This document shows positions 24,912 through 32,800 of a stretch of 64,000 bases of DNA, piece by piece (positions within the stretch are counted from its first letter, which is position 1; every line of letters begins with the position of its first letter). This stretch comes from Nocardia cyriacigeorgica. GTDB lineage: Bacteria; Actinomycetota; Actinomycetes; Mycobacteriales; Mycobacteriaceae. The position numbers and the translations under genes are program-made. The DNA lies in the NCBI RefSeq assembly GCF_010858045.1, contig NZ_JAAGVC010000024.1, positions 17,510 through 81,509 on the forward strand, given 5' to 3'. The notes under the pieces are model-generated. The model saw nothing but the letters and a program-made list of their open reading frames with translations. It was not told the DNA's origin and made no database searches.

Positions 24912-25508
24912 ATGGCCGATCGACGTGCCGAGACCACACGGGAGAGCCGCAGGCTGCTGATCGAGGCCGCCGCCGGCCTCTTTGTCGAAAAGGGCTATCA
25001 GCAGACCACTTTCGCTGATGTTGCGGCCCGTTCCGGCGTGAGCCGCGGCTCGATCCCGTGGCATTTCGGCAACAAGGAAGGACTGCTCGCAGCGGTGCTC
25101 GACGACGCGGGCAACGCGCTGCTGGCCGGACCAGGCGAACCGTCCGGCGACGGCTCGCCGAACCCGACCGACGATCTACTGGCCGGCGTCAAGCAGCCGG
25201 CGATCGCGAAGATGTCTTTGCTCTTCGTGGCCTTGTTCGCCGAAGCCGCGAACCCGGACTCCCCCATCCACGACAAGTACGCGGGTTTGCATGAACAGCT
25301 GCGTGAGATTGCCGAGCGATGGGTCGACGCGCACGTTCACCTGCCCGACGGCGTGCGGCCCGACGGCTTGGCCACCATCTTGATCGCCGCCTCTATCGGC
25401 ATACACCTCCAGGCCACGATGGCTCCTGAGCTCATCACCGTCGAGGACATGGTCGAGCAACTCGAAGCGCTGATAAAACCGCTACTCATCGAACCACCAC
25501 GCCGATGA
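24912..25508 (+). CDS. TetR-family regulator
   Basis: This 198-aa TetR protein has HTH residues about 14-58 (QTTFADVAARSGVSRGSIPWHFGNKEGL). The ATG at 24912 has GGAAGGA upstream. It is divergent from the SDR-headed operon and probably represses it via the site at 24817-24834. The ligand is unknown; lipid or acyl-CoA type inducers would fit the operon. Confidence 0.88.
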   Translation: MADRRAETTRESRRLLIEAAAGLFVEKGYQQTTFADVAARSGVSRGSIPWHFGNKEGLLAAVLDDAGNALLAGPGEPSGDGSPNPTDDLLAGVKQPAIAKMSLLFVALFAEAANPDSPIHDKYAGLHEQLREIAERWVDAHVHLPDGVRPDGLATILIAASIGIHLQATMAPELITVEDMVEQLEALIKPLLIEPPRR

Positions 25509-25632
25509 CCGCCGTCGCACCGAATTCCCGGCGTGGGACCGCTGAGAAATTCGCTGGCACCCTCGCGCGCCCGCGGCCTACAGTGCTCCATCGACCCGTC
25601 GAACCACAACGTTCCGACTTCGGAGGATGAGG

Positions 25633-25713
25633 ATGTCTACCCCCTGGATGGCGCCGAGCGCGCCTCACCGAATGACCGATGCCACTACCGCCCAGGCCCG
25701 GCCTGCGCGGTAG
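25633..25713 (+). CDS. Possible 26-aa leader peptide
   Basis: A short frame ATG 25633 to TAG 25711-25713 has a very strong ribosome site (GGAGGATGAGG, partly adjoining the ATG). It lies 71 bp before the first RNHCP gene. The peptide (MSTPWMAPSAPHRMTD...) has no obvious attenuator codon run. The strong ribosome site in an otherwise empty 277-bp gap is the only evidence. Confidence 0.35.
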   Translation: MSTPWMAPSAPHRMTDATTAQARPAR

Positions 25714-25784
25714 CCCGCCATCCATCGAGGCGCACTCGGCCGGCTCTCGCTGTTTCTCTCTTCGTCTCAGTCAGGAGCTACCGG

Positions 25785-26162
25785 GTGTCCGACACCACCA
25801 CACACAACAACCCGAGTCCGGCACAACGGACCGGCACCTTCACCTGCCTCCGATGCGGGCTCGTCGTAGCCGTACTCGCGCCGGATGACAGCAGGCGCAA
25901 TCACTGCCCGAGCTGTCTGCATTCCAGGCATACCGTCGATCATCGGGACAGCGGCCGTTCCGATTGCGGTGGCCGGATGGCGCCGCTGTCCATCGCGGCG
26001 CTGCGGACCGGGCACTGGGCCATCGTGCACCGCTGCGCCCGGTGCGGCGAGCTGTCGCTCCATCAGATCACCACCGATGACAATCAGCTGATCCTGATGC
26101 GCCTGGCCGTGCGTCCGCTCGCGGAGCCGCCGTTTCCGCTCGAAATCTTCAGCGAGCTGTGA
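25785..26162 (+). CDS. RNHCP-domain zinc-binding protein, copy 1
   Basis: This 125-aa protein has the RNHCP domain: CLRCG, RRNHCPSC, SDCGGRM and HRCARCGEL Cys pairs that would bind zinc. GTG 25785 follows AGGAG by 7 nt; the upstream in-frame reading lacks coding character. The role of the family is unknown; it is common in actinomycetes. A second copy follows immediately. Confidence 0.85.
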   Translation: MSDTTTHNNPSPAQRTGTFTCLRCGLVVAVLAPDDSRRNHCPSCLHSRHTVDHRDSGRSDCGGRMAPLSIAALRTGHWAIVHRCARCGELSLHQITTDDNQLILMRLAVRPLAEPPFPLEIFSEL

Positions 26163-26173
26163 GGACATCGGCG

Positions 26174-26587
26174 ATGCCGCGCAGAAACACCACACGACGC
26201 CATCGGCAGCGCGCCAAGGATGTGCTGCACGCGACCGACACCGGGTCATCGGCCGATACGTTCCGCTGTGTGCAGTGCCGGTTCGATGTTCCTTTCGCCG
26301 CACCGGGTACCGCACATCGCAATCACTGCCCGCAATGTCTGACCAGCCGGCATGTCGACCGCAGGCGGCCCGGCGACAGGGCCGAGCCGTGCCGGGGCCG
26401 GATGACGGCGATCAGCATCTCGGTGCGCGACAGTGGCGAGTGGGCGCTCATTCACCACTGCCTGGCCTGTGGTGCGGTGCGCTCGAATCGCATTGCGGGC
26501 GACGACAACGCCCTGGCGTTGATGCGAATCGCGGTGCGCCCGCTGGCTGATTCGCGTGCCGGAAGGCGGGCCATGCTCGCACTGTAA
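26174..26587 (+). CDS. RNHCP-domain zinc-binding protein, copy 2
   Basis: This 137-aa paralogue of the preceding protein has the same Cys framework (CVQCR, HRNHCPQC, EPCRGRM, HHCLACG) and an extra basic N-terminus (PRRNTTRRHRQR). ATG 26174 is preferred over GTG 26159, with GAGG upstream. A near-perfect terminator follows the stop codon. Tandem arrangement suggests duplication in place. Confidence 0.85.
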   Translation: MPRRNTTRRHRQRAKDVLHATDTGSSADTFRCVQCRFDVPFAAPGTAHRNHCPQCLTSRHVDRRRPGDRAEPCRGRMTAISISVRDSGEWALIHHCLACGAVRSNRIAGDDNALALMRIAVRPLADSRAGRRAMLAL

Positions 26588-26589
26588 CG

Positions 26590-26624
26590 CCGCCGCGGGC
26601 GTCCCATCGGGACGCCCGCGGCGG
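26590..26624 (+). terminator. 16-bp perfect hairpin after RNHCP genes
   Basis: CCGCCGCGGGCGTCCC pairs fully with GGGACGCCCGCGGCGG around a 3-nt loop. It separates the RNHCP genes from the convergent membrane-protein gene. Confidence 0.7.
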
Positions 26625-26656
26625 TCGGTGCCGGGGTGCTAGGTCCAGGCCGCGTA

Positions 26657-26926
26657 TCAACGCACCCGGCGGCCTGTGACAGCCAGGTACAGCGCGATCA
26701 GGACGACCGCGACCACGATGCCGACCACTAGCGGAATGATCTGGAATCCACCATTGCTGTTGGAGTATCCCGCCTGGTAGGCGATCCAGGAGCCGGCGAA
26801 GGAGCCGATCACACCCAGCAGGATCGTCATGATGACACCGATGTTCTGCTTACCCGGCATCACCAGCCGCGCTACCGCGCCAACGAAGAGTCCGACGATG
26901 ATCGCGCCGATAATCGTTCCGAGCAT
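26657..26926 (-). CDS. GlsB/YeaQ/YmgE-family membrane protein
   Basis: This 89-aa small membrane protein of the transglycosylase-associated (GlsB/YeaQ/YmgE) family has three helices, with the conserved GLFVGAVARLVMPG segment and a loop before the second helix. The family is often stress-induced; its function is not settled. ATG 26926 follows GAAGGAGG. Confidence 0.88.
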   Translation of the reverse strand: MLGTIIGAIIVGLFVGAVARLVMPGKQNIGVIMTILLGVIGSFAGSWIAYQAGYSNSNGGFQIIPLVVGIVVAVVLIALYLAVTGRRVR

Positions 26927-27009
26927 GAAGATCCTCCTTCTGCGACACGGGCCGAGGGGCCCACGATCGGCATACCACGAACGCCGGCGACCAAACGGCC
27001 CCAGTCGGC

Positions 27010-27043
27010 GTTCGCGGGCTCGCCGGCGGGCGAGCCCGCGAAC
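27010..27043 (-). terminator. 15-bp hairpin after the KshA operon
   Basis: GTTCGCGGGCTCGCC pairs perfectly with GGCGAGCCCGCGAAC around a 4-nt loop, 3 bp after the last gene of the KshA operon. Confidence 0.65.
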
Positions 27044-27045
27044 AA

Positions 27046-27315
27046 TCACACCGATTGCGTTTCGATGATGCACAGTTCCCCGGAGGCAACTGCCGCGTCG
27101 ATGGTCCGCCGGATCCGTGAGCACCCGGCCAGCGCCGGTCCCGGCGCCGGCGAAGACGCCAATTCATAGCAGGCGGAACGCGCTTCGGCATTCCACTGCA
27201 GACTTGTCTGGGCCCGGCTGCTCTTACGAACCAACACTCGAGCAGCGCACTCGTCGCAACGCAGAGGTTGCAGGGGTACGTCGTCGAGGCGGTTGTCGGT
27301 GCGATCCGCGATCAT
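27046..27315 (-). CDS. Small Cys-containing protein coupled to KshA
   Basis: This 89-aa protein has RCDECAARVLVRK near the N-terminus and three later Cys (ACYEL, GCSRI, ELCII). Its ATG overlaps the oxygenase stop by 4 bp (ATGA), so the two are translated together. CxxC suggests metal binding, but it lacks the layout of a ferredoxin and cannot be the 2Fe-2S reductase KshB. Family and role are unknown to me. Confidence 0.7.
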   Translation of the reverse strand: MIADRTDNRLDDVPLQPLRCDECAARVLVRKSSRAQTSLQWNAEARSACYELASSPAPGPALAGCSRIRRTIDAAVASGELCIIETQSV

Positions 27316-28463
27316 GCCGGTGCCCCGGTCGGATCCGCCTGATCAGCCATATTGTCGGCAACCTCCTTGCGCCAGACCGCCTGAGCCCTGGACAGATCGA
27401 GTTCGTGTTCGAACCGGTCCACCATCTCCGGGGTGACATCGGCGCGGTCCAGATAGAACTGGTTGTACCAGCGACGCAGCTGGTAGACCGGCCCGTCCTC
27501 CTCGCACAGCAACGGATTATCGATGCGAGCCTTGTGCCGCCAGATCTCGACGTCCTGCTCGAATCCAAGGCGGATGTAATCGCCGAGCGCGACCGCCGCG
27601 TGTACCGCCACATCCTCGGGCACACCGGGCTGTTTCTTGCCGATGATGCCGTACATCAGCACGAATTTGCCGGCGCTGACCGGGTAGTGGCAGTTCAACA
27701 GCACGGTCTGCTGATCACCGGTCTCGTAGTGGTAAGTGAGGTCGTCGATCATGAAGGCGGGACCGTAATACGAGGCGACCGAGGTGGAACCGAGCAGTTT
27801 CGGCTGCCCCTCCGGCGCCGCGAAATCCTCGCGAGCCTCGCTCTTGAAGTACTGGGTGGCGATATGCCCCTCGAAGACGTTCTTGAAGTACGACGGCAGA
27901 GAGCCGTGGACATAGTAGAAGTGCGCCATGTCGACGACGTTGTCGATGATCTCGCGGCAGTTGTTGTCGACAATCGTTGTGTACCAATGCCAGTCGGTCC
28001 ACTCGTCGCTCTCGGCGCCTTCGATACGCGGGATGGTTTCCGCGGCGGTGGGCGGCTTGCCTTCCGGGTCGTGCCAGACGAACAGCATGCCGTCCTGCTC
28101 CAGACTGGTCCACGCCCGGGTGCGCGCAAGCGGAGGAACACGGCGCGCGTACGGGATGTTTGTGCAGCGGCCGTCACCACCCCAGCGCCAGTCGTGGAAC
28201 GGGCAGGCTATGTCATCGTCTTTGACCTCGCCCTCGGACAGATCACCGCCCATGTGGCGGCAGTAGGCGTCGAGAATATTGATCTTGCCGTCGCCGGTTC
28301 CCCGGAAGACCACGAGCTTGGTGCCGAAAGCTTCGACCGTATGTGGCTTTCCGTCGGCGAAATCGCGAAGCAGGCCAAGGCAGTGCCAGCCGCGCGCGAA
28401 GCGGGCCGGCGCGGAGTCGGCCTCGATTTCGCGGAAATCGGAGTCTGATCGCAGAAGTGTCAT
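27312..28463 (-). CDS. kshA: Rieske oxygenase, 3-ketosteroid 9-alpha-hydroxylase oxygenase component
   Basis: This 383-aa terminal oxygenase of KshA type hydroxylates C9 of 4-androstene-3,17-dione-like steroids or CoA thioesters, opening ring B with KstD. Rieske ligands are C68-x-H70 and C87-xx-H90. The mononuclear iron ligands are His181, His186 and Asp304, at the same numbers as I recall for KshA, with Asp178 bridging. ATG 28463 follows GAGGAGG. The reductase KshB is not nearby. Assignment to KshA rather than another Rieske oxygenase rests on length and ligand spacing. Confidence 0.85.
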   Translation of the reverse strand: MTLLRSDSDFREIEADSAPARFARGWHCLGLLRDFADGKPHTVEAFGTKLVVFRGTGDGKINILDAYCRHMGGDLSEGEVKDDDIACPFHDWRWGGDGRCTNIPYARRVPPLARTRAWTSLEQDGMLFVWHDPEGKPPTAAETIPRIEGAESDEWTDWHWYTTIVDNNCREIIDNVVDMAHFYYVHGSLPSYFKNVFEGHIATQYFKSEAREDFAAPEGQPKLLGSTSVASYYGPAFMIDDLTYHYETGDQQTVLLNCHYPVSAGKFVLMYGIIGKKQPGVPEDVAVHAAVALGDYIRLGFEQDVEIWRHKARIDNPLLCEEDGPVYQLRRWYNQFYLDRADVTPEMVDRFEHELDLSRAQAVWRKEVADNMADQADPTGAPA

Positions 28464-28706
28464 TGCACCCTCCTCGGAGGAAAAGTGTTCGAGTGCCGCG
28501 GCAGGCTGATGTCCGCCACTCGAACGGGCGAGAACACGTTCTAACACGGTTCGCATGCACCGAGACCGGTCGATGTTCACTGATCGGGAAGCGTTGGCCG
28601 GTGGGCCACCTCGCCACGGGTCGGGGACCCGTCCGGCATCGATCGCACGACGAACTCCGTACGGCACATAAGAACTGAACGACCGTCCAGGTCGTGGACG
28701 AAAGTG

Positions 28707-29369
28707 ATGAACCCGATGAGAATCAATCGCAGTACTCTCGCGATCGCGGTCGTATCGACCGCCGCATTGCTCGGCGCGTCGGCGTGTGGCGACGATTCGT
28801 CCAGCGAATCCGCTCCAACGACGACGATGTCGCCGCCCGCGATGCAGACCAACGAGCCCACCGGCGGCAGCGCCGCGGCGGATCTGGTCGGCCCCGGCTG
28901 TGACGAATACGCCGCGCAGGTACCGACCGGTGCGGGCTCGGTCAGCGGCATGGCGCAGGATCCGGTGACGGTGGCGGCGTCGAACAATCCGATGCTGACG
29001 ACGTTGGTCAAGGCGGTGTCCGGGCAGCTCAACCCGCAGGTGAACCTCGTCGATACGCTCAATGGCGGCGAGTTCACCGTGTTCGCGCCGGTCGACGCCG
29101 CCTTCGCCGAGATCGATCCCGCGACCATCGAGTCGCTCAAAACCGACGCCGACACCCTCACCACCATCCTGACCTACCACGTCGTGCCGGGGCGGATCGC
29201 ACCCTCCGATATCTCGGGCGAACAAGCAACAGTGCAGGGCGGCACGGTGAACGTCACGCGCACCGGTGACGACATCAAGGTCGGCAACGCATCGGTGATC
29301 TGCGGTGGGGTGTCCACGGCCAACGCGACGGTCTACATGATCGACGGCGTCTTGATGCCTCCGGCCTGA
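28707..29369 (+). CDS. Fasciclin-domain lipoprotein, MPT83/MPT70-like
   Basis: This ~220-aa secreted lipoprotein has a signal peptide and lipobox ending in Cys (LLGASAC), a Ser/Thr/Pro linker, then one fasciclin (FAS1) domain with EFTVFAPVDAAF and LTYHVVPGRI. Mycobacterial MPT83 and MPT70 share this plan and are made under SigK. A SigK/RskA pair lies 1.7 kb downstream. Starts at 28704, 28707 and 28716 compete; none has a strong ribosome site. Confidence 0.88.
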   Translation: MNPMRINRSTLAIAVVSTAALLGASACGDDSSSESAPTTTMSPPAMQTNEPTGGSAAADLVGPGCDEYAAQVPTGAGSVSGMAQDPVTVAASNNPMLTTLVKAVSGQLNPQVNLVDTLNGGEFTVFAPVDAAFAEIDPATIESLKTDADTLTTILTYHVVPGRIAPSDISGEQATVQGGTVNVTRTGDDIKVGNASVICGGVSTANATVYMIDGVLMPPA

Positions 29370-29425
29370 ACCACCTGACTTCCGGATAGTGGTGCCGCCG
29401 GTCGAGGTGACCGAGCACCATCACC

Positions 29426-29460
29426 GGGGTGGAGAACCGGCCGCGCGGGTTCTCCACCCC
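29426..29460 (+). terminator. 13-bp hairpin after fasciclin gene
   Basis: GGGGTGGAGAACC pairs perfectly with GGTTCTCCACCCC around a 9-nt loop, between the fasciclin gene and the molybdopterin oxidoreductase gene. The two are therefore probably separate transcripts, or read-through is reduced. Confidence 0.65.
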
Positions 29461-29512
29461 GGCGCACGGATCTATCGTTGCCAGCACATCTACCGCCAGG
29501 TCTCGAGGCGCC

Positions 29513-31063
29513 ATGGACACAACACACGACCCGAACCACTCGACATCGCGCCCGCCGGGGGTAGTCGCGGCGGCGCTCGCGGGTGCCGTCGCGACCGCGG
29601 TCGTACTCGGCGTCGCGGAGTTGGTCGCCGCGGTGACGAACCCCGCGGCAGCTCCCTTCGTCGCCGTCGGAGCCACGGTCGTCGATCACACACCGGAGCC
29701 GTTGCGGGAGTTCGCCATCGAGCAGTTCGGCACCCGCGACAAGCAGGCCCTGTTCGTGTCGATGGCGCTGGTGATCGCGGCTCTGGCACTCGCGGTCGGG
29801 CTGCTCGAACGCACACGGCCCCTTGGCAGTGCGGTCCTCGGCGTACTCGGCATCGTGGTCGGCATCGTCGTGTGGCAGCGGCCGGGTGCCGAGGCAGTAG
29901 ACGTGATTCCGACAGCGCTCGGGGTGGCCACCGGAATCGTCACGCTGCGCTGGTTGATCAACCGCGCTCCCCGGCCGGAGGTAGCTCGATCCGACCTCAC
30001 GCGCCGCCGATTCTTGCTGCTGGCAGGCGGTGCGGCAGTCGTCGCGGCCGGCGCGATGGCGACCGGGCAGTGGCTCGGCGAGCGGCTGCGTGCGATCACC
30101 GCCGACCGCGCGGCATTCCGGCTGCCCGCCCCACGGGTTGCCGCGCCCCCGCCGCCCGCGGGGACCGACCCGCCGGTGCCGGGCATTACTCCGTTCGTGA
30201 CCGCCAACGACCGCTTCTACCGGATCGATACCGCACTACGGATCCCCACCGTCACCCGCGACGACTGGCGGCTGCGCATTCACGGCCGGGTCAATCGAAC
30301 GGTGCAGTTCTCGATGTCGGATCTGGAGGAACTGACCGCGATCGAGAAGATGATCACACTGACCTGCGTCTCCAACGAGGTGGGCGGTGATCTGGCAGGC
30401 AACGCGGTATGGACCGGATATTCGCTGGCCGAGCTGCTCGCCACGGCAGGCATCGCCCCCGAGGCGGACATGCTGCTCTCCCGCAGCGCGGACGGTTTCA
30501 CCGCCGGGACACCGGTCGCCGCGATCACCGACGGACGCGATGCTCTCCTCGCGGTCGGCATGAACGGCGAACCGCTGCCACTCGAGCACGGCTACCCGGC
30601 TCGCCTGGTCGTCCCCGGGCTGTACGGCTTCGTTTCCGCGACGAAATGGGTTGTCGACCTGGAACTCACCCGGTTCGACGAAGCGACGGCGTACTGGACC
30701 GATCGCGGCTGGGCCGAACGCGCCCCGATCAAGGTGGCCTCCCGAATCGACGCTCCCGGCGCGTTCGCCACGGTGGCGGCCGGTCCGGTGATGGTGGCGG
30801 GAGTCGCGTGGGCGCAACACCGGGGCATCGCGCTGGTCGAGGTCCGAGTCGACGACGGACCATGGTCTCCGGCCCGCCTCGTCGCCGAATACTCGGCCGA
30901 CACCTGGCGACAGTGGACCTGGCGGTGGGACGCGCAACCCGGACGACACACCCTGCGGGTGCGCGCGACCGACGGCGACGGCCAACGGCAGCCAGAGCAG
31001 CGGACACCGCCGATCCCGGACGGCGCCACCGGATGGCACTCGGTCGCGGTGACCGTGACCTGA
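29513..31063 (+). CDS. Membrane-anchored sulfite-oxidase-type molybdopterin oxidoreductase
   Basis: This 516-aa protein has three or four N-terminal membrane helices, then a TRRRFLLLAGG twin-arginine-like helix, then a sulfite-oxidase (YedY-like) domain. The Mo-ligand Cys lies in TLTCVSNEVGG. A C-terminal Mo-co dimerisation (Ig-like) domain ends the protein. It probably acts outside the membrane. ATG 29513 follows GAGG. The substrate is unknown; methionine sulfoxide or sulfite are possibilities known for the family. Confidence 0.87.
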   Translation: MDTTHDPNHSTSRPPGVVAAALAGAVATAVVLGVAELVAAVTNPAAAPFVAVGATVVDHTPEPLREFAIEQFGTRDKQALFVSMALVIAALALAVGLLERTRPLGSAVLGVLGIVVGIVVWQRPGAEAVDVIPTALGVATGIVTLRWLINRAPRPEVARSDLTRRRFLLLAGGAAVVAAGAMATGQWLGERLRAITADRAAFRLPAPRVAAPPPPAGTDPPVPGITPFVTANDRFYRIDTALRIPTVTRDDWRLRIHGRVNRTVQFSMSDLEELTAIEKMITLTCVSNEVGGDLAGNAVWTGYSLAELLATAGIAPEADMLLSRSADGFTAGTPVAAITDGRDALLAVGMNGEPLPLEHGYPARLVVPGLYGFVSATKWVVDLELTRFDEATAYWTDRGWAERAPIKVASRIDAPGAFATVAAGPVMVAGVAWAQHRGIALVEVRVDDGPWSPARLVAEYSADTWRQWTWRWDAQPGRHTLRVRATDGDGQRQPEQRTPPIPDGATGWHSVAVTVT

Positions 31064-31086
31064 CCGGAGACGACGGCCCGGCCGGT

Positions 31087-31818
31087 TCACCCCAGCGGTA
31101 CCGCGGCGACCGGGTCGCTCGTCGGCCGGGGCGAGCCACCGGAGGGTTCGACCGTGACCGCCAGTCGCGCGCCGTCATCGAACCGGACGACCAGCGGCGA
31201 TTCCCGATTCGGAATGCTGTCCAGAACGCCTGCCGAATGCGGTTGCCCGTCAGCGGGAATCAACCACATCTGATACACCGTGCCGGGTGGAGGCGACGGC
31301 AGATCCTGGAACGATACGGCCGCGGCGGCCAATCCCGGCGAGGAGTAGACGGACATCGTTCCACCGGTGGATGCCTCGACCACTCGACTGCGCGTGTCCG
31401 ACTCGGTCAGCACCTGTTGCGCGGTGACCCGCCCCGCATCATCTTCCCCGCCGAGAGAGACGGCGACTCCCACCCCGACACCGATCGCGACGATCGCCGC
31501 GGCCACCGCCGCCAGCCAGCGCCGCCGCCGCGCCCGGCCGGTGTGCTCGGCGAGCACCGTGACCGTCGCGGGCCGGTCATCGAGGGCACGCATGATCGCC
31601 GCCTCGACGTTCGGAGGTGCGGGCACCGCGTCGAGCACGGACATATGCGCCAGGGTGTCGCGCAGCGCCCGGACCGTGGCCCGGAATTGCGCCGCGGATC
31701 GTTCATCGGCCTGGTCGAGCAGGCGTTCGATCGCGTCGCTGTCCGCTTCCGAGAGCGCATCGAGTGCGTACGGGTAGGCAAGGTCGAGCAGTTCACCGGC
31801 CGGCGTATCTTCAGGCAT
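31087..31818 (-). CDS. rskA: Anti-sigma-K factor RskA
   Basis: This 243-aa single-span anti-sigma factor has an N-terminal sigma-binding helical domain (LLDLAYPYALDALSEADSDAIERLL), a TM helix at about 101-122 and an extracytoplasmic RskA domain (GTVYQMWLIPADGQPHSAGVL). It is released by regulated proteolysis in the known system. Its ATG overlaps the end of sigK by 8 bp, so the two are co-translated. Confidence 0.92.
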   Translation of the reverse strand: MPEDTPAGELLDLAYPYALDALSEADSDAIERLLDQADERSAAQFRATVRALRDTLAHMSVLDAVPAPPNVEAAIMRALDDRPATVTVLAEHTGRARRRRWLAAVAAAIVAIGVGVGVAVSLGGEDDAGRVTAQQVLTESDTRSRVVEASTGGTMSVYSSPGLAAAAVSFQDLPSPPPGTVYQMWLIPADGQPHSAGVLDSIPNRESPLVVRFDDGARLAVTVEPSGGSPRPTSDPVAAVPLG

Positions 31819-32464
31819 CGCTCACCGCTCCCGCCAGACAGCTCTGCAAACGTTTGAGGCCATCCCGAATCCGGGTCTTCACCGTCGACAACGGTATGCC
31901 GAGGTAGGCCGCGACCTCGGAGTACGTCCGGCCGCCGTAATAGGCCAGCGCGACCGTCTCCCGTTGGCGATCGGTCAGGGCGGCCAGGCAGCGGACCACC
32001 GCCTGCTCCTCATAGCGCTGATCGACGGTCTCGGCGACCGTATCGTGATCACGGCCGAGATTGCGTTGACCGTACGCGAGCTCCCTTGTCGCCGAGGATG
32101 TTTCGGCTCGGACACGGTCTACGGCGCGGCGGTGGGTGATCATCATCAACCAGCCGATCGGACTCGCCAGCCGCTGGTCGTACTGCGCGGCGGTATTCCA
32201 AACGTAGAGGTAGACCTCTTGGGTGACCTCCTCGGCCGCGGCGGGTCGCCGGATGATGCGCAGTGCGAGCCCGAACACCCGATCGTGGGTGGATCGGTAC
32301 AGTTCGGTGAACGCCGTGCGATCCCGGTCGGCGATGCGTTCCAGGTATCCCCCGAGCCGGCGCATGAGTTCTTGCTCCGCGCCGGTCCCGCCGGCCGGGC
32401 AGGCAGCGGGCGGATCGGGTTCGCTGTCCGGTTCCCGCTGGCCGAAGCGAGGTCGGTCCGCCAT
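31811..32464 (-). CDS. sigK: ECF RNA polymerase sigma factor SigK
   Basis: This 217-aa ECF sigma factor has region 2 (STHDRVFGLALRI, EEVTQEVYLYVW) and region 4 (LTDRQRETVALAYYGGRTYSEVAAYLGIPLSTVKTRIRDGL), the SigK/SigG-type helix. The rskA gene follows in the same transcript, and the fasciclin lipoprotein nearby is a probable target, as in mycobacteria. ATG 32464 gives the usual length. Confidence 0.92.
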   Translation of the reverse strand: MADRPRFGQREPDSEPDPPAACPAGGTGAEQELMRRLGGYLERIADRDRTAFTELYRSTHDRVFGLALRIIRRPAAAEEVTQEVYLYVWNTAAQYDQRLASPIGWLMMITHRRAVDRVRAETSSATRELAYGQRNLGRDHDTVAETVDQRYEEQAVVRCLAALTDRQRETVALAYYGGRTYSEVAAYLGIPLSTVKTRIRDGLKRLQSCLAGAVSDA

Positions 32465-32711
32465 TGCTGTCCGTCTCCGTGGGTCGAGGGCGCCCGAGGG
32501 CAGGTGCGCGGCGCGGCGTTCACCGCAACCGGCGACACACTCCCCAGTCGCAGCAATCGCCGATACATGCGAGGAGTTCGTAACAGCCGGTCGATCGGCT
32601 TGGTTCGAACGCGTCACACCGTTGCCGGTTCCCGGCACCGTACCCGTTCCGGTAGCCGATACTGCCGCTCGGGGCCGATGGCCGATGCGAGTTTCGGGCG
32701 CCTCGGAAATC

Positions 32712-32727
32712 GAGTAGTCGATTACTC
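32712..32727. promoter_or_regulatory. Near-perfect 16-bp palindrome upstream of DUF6603 operon
   Basis: GAGTAgTCGAtTACTC has one mismatched pair and lies 74 bp before the first gene of the large operon, in the 337-bp divergent gap with sigK. It could be the operator of that operon. Nothing else in 32465-32800 is assignable. Confidence 0.4.
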
Positions 32728-32800
32728 ATATCGCACGGCACCCACCGGTCGACAATGGGACAGGAACCGATTGTCGGCCGACGCGGGCGAGGAGCAGCGC

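Noticed and set aside
31964..32800. Upstream extension of the DUF6603 frame through sigK
   Set aside because: The frame is open by chance over the antisense of sigK; ATG 32801 has a ribosome site and begins the plausible protein.
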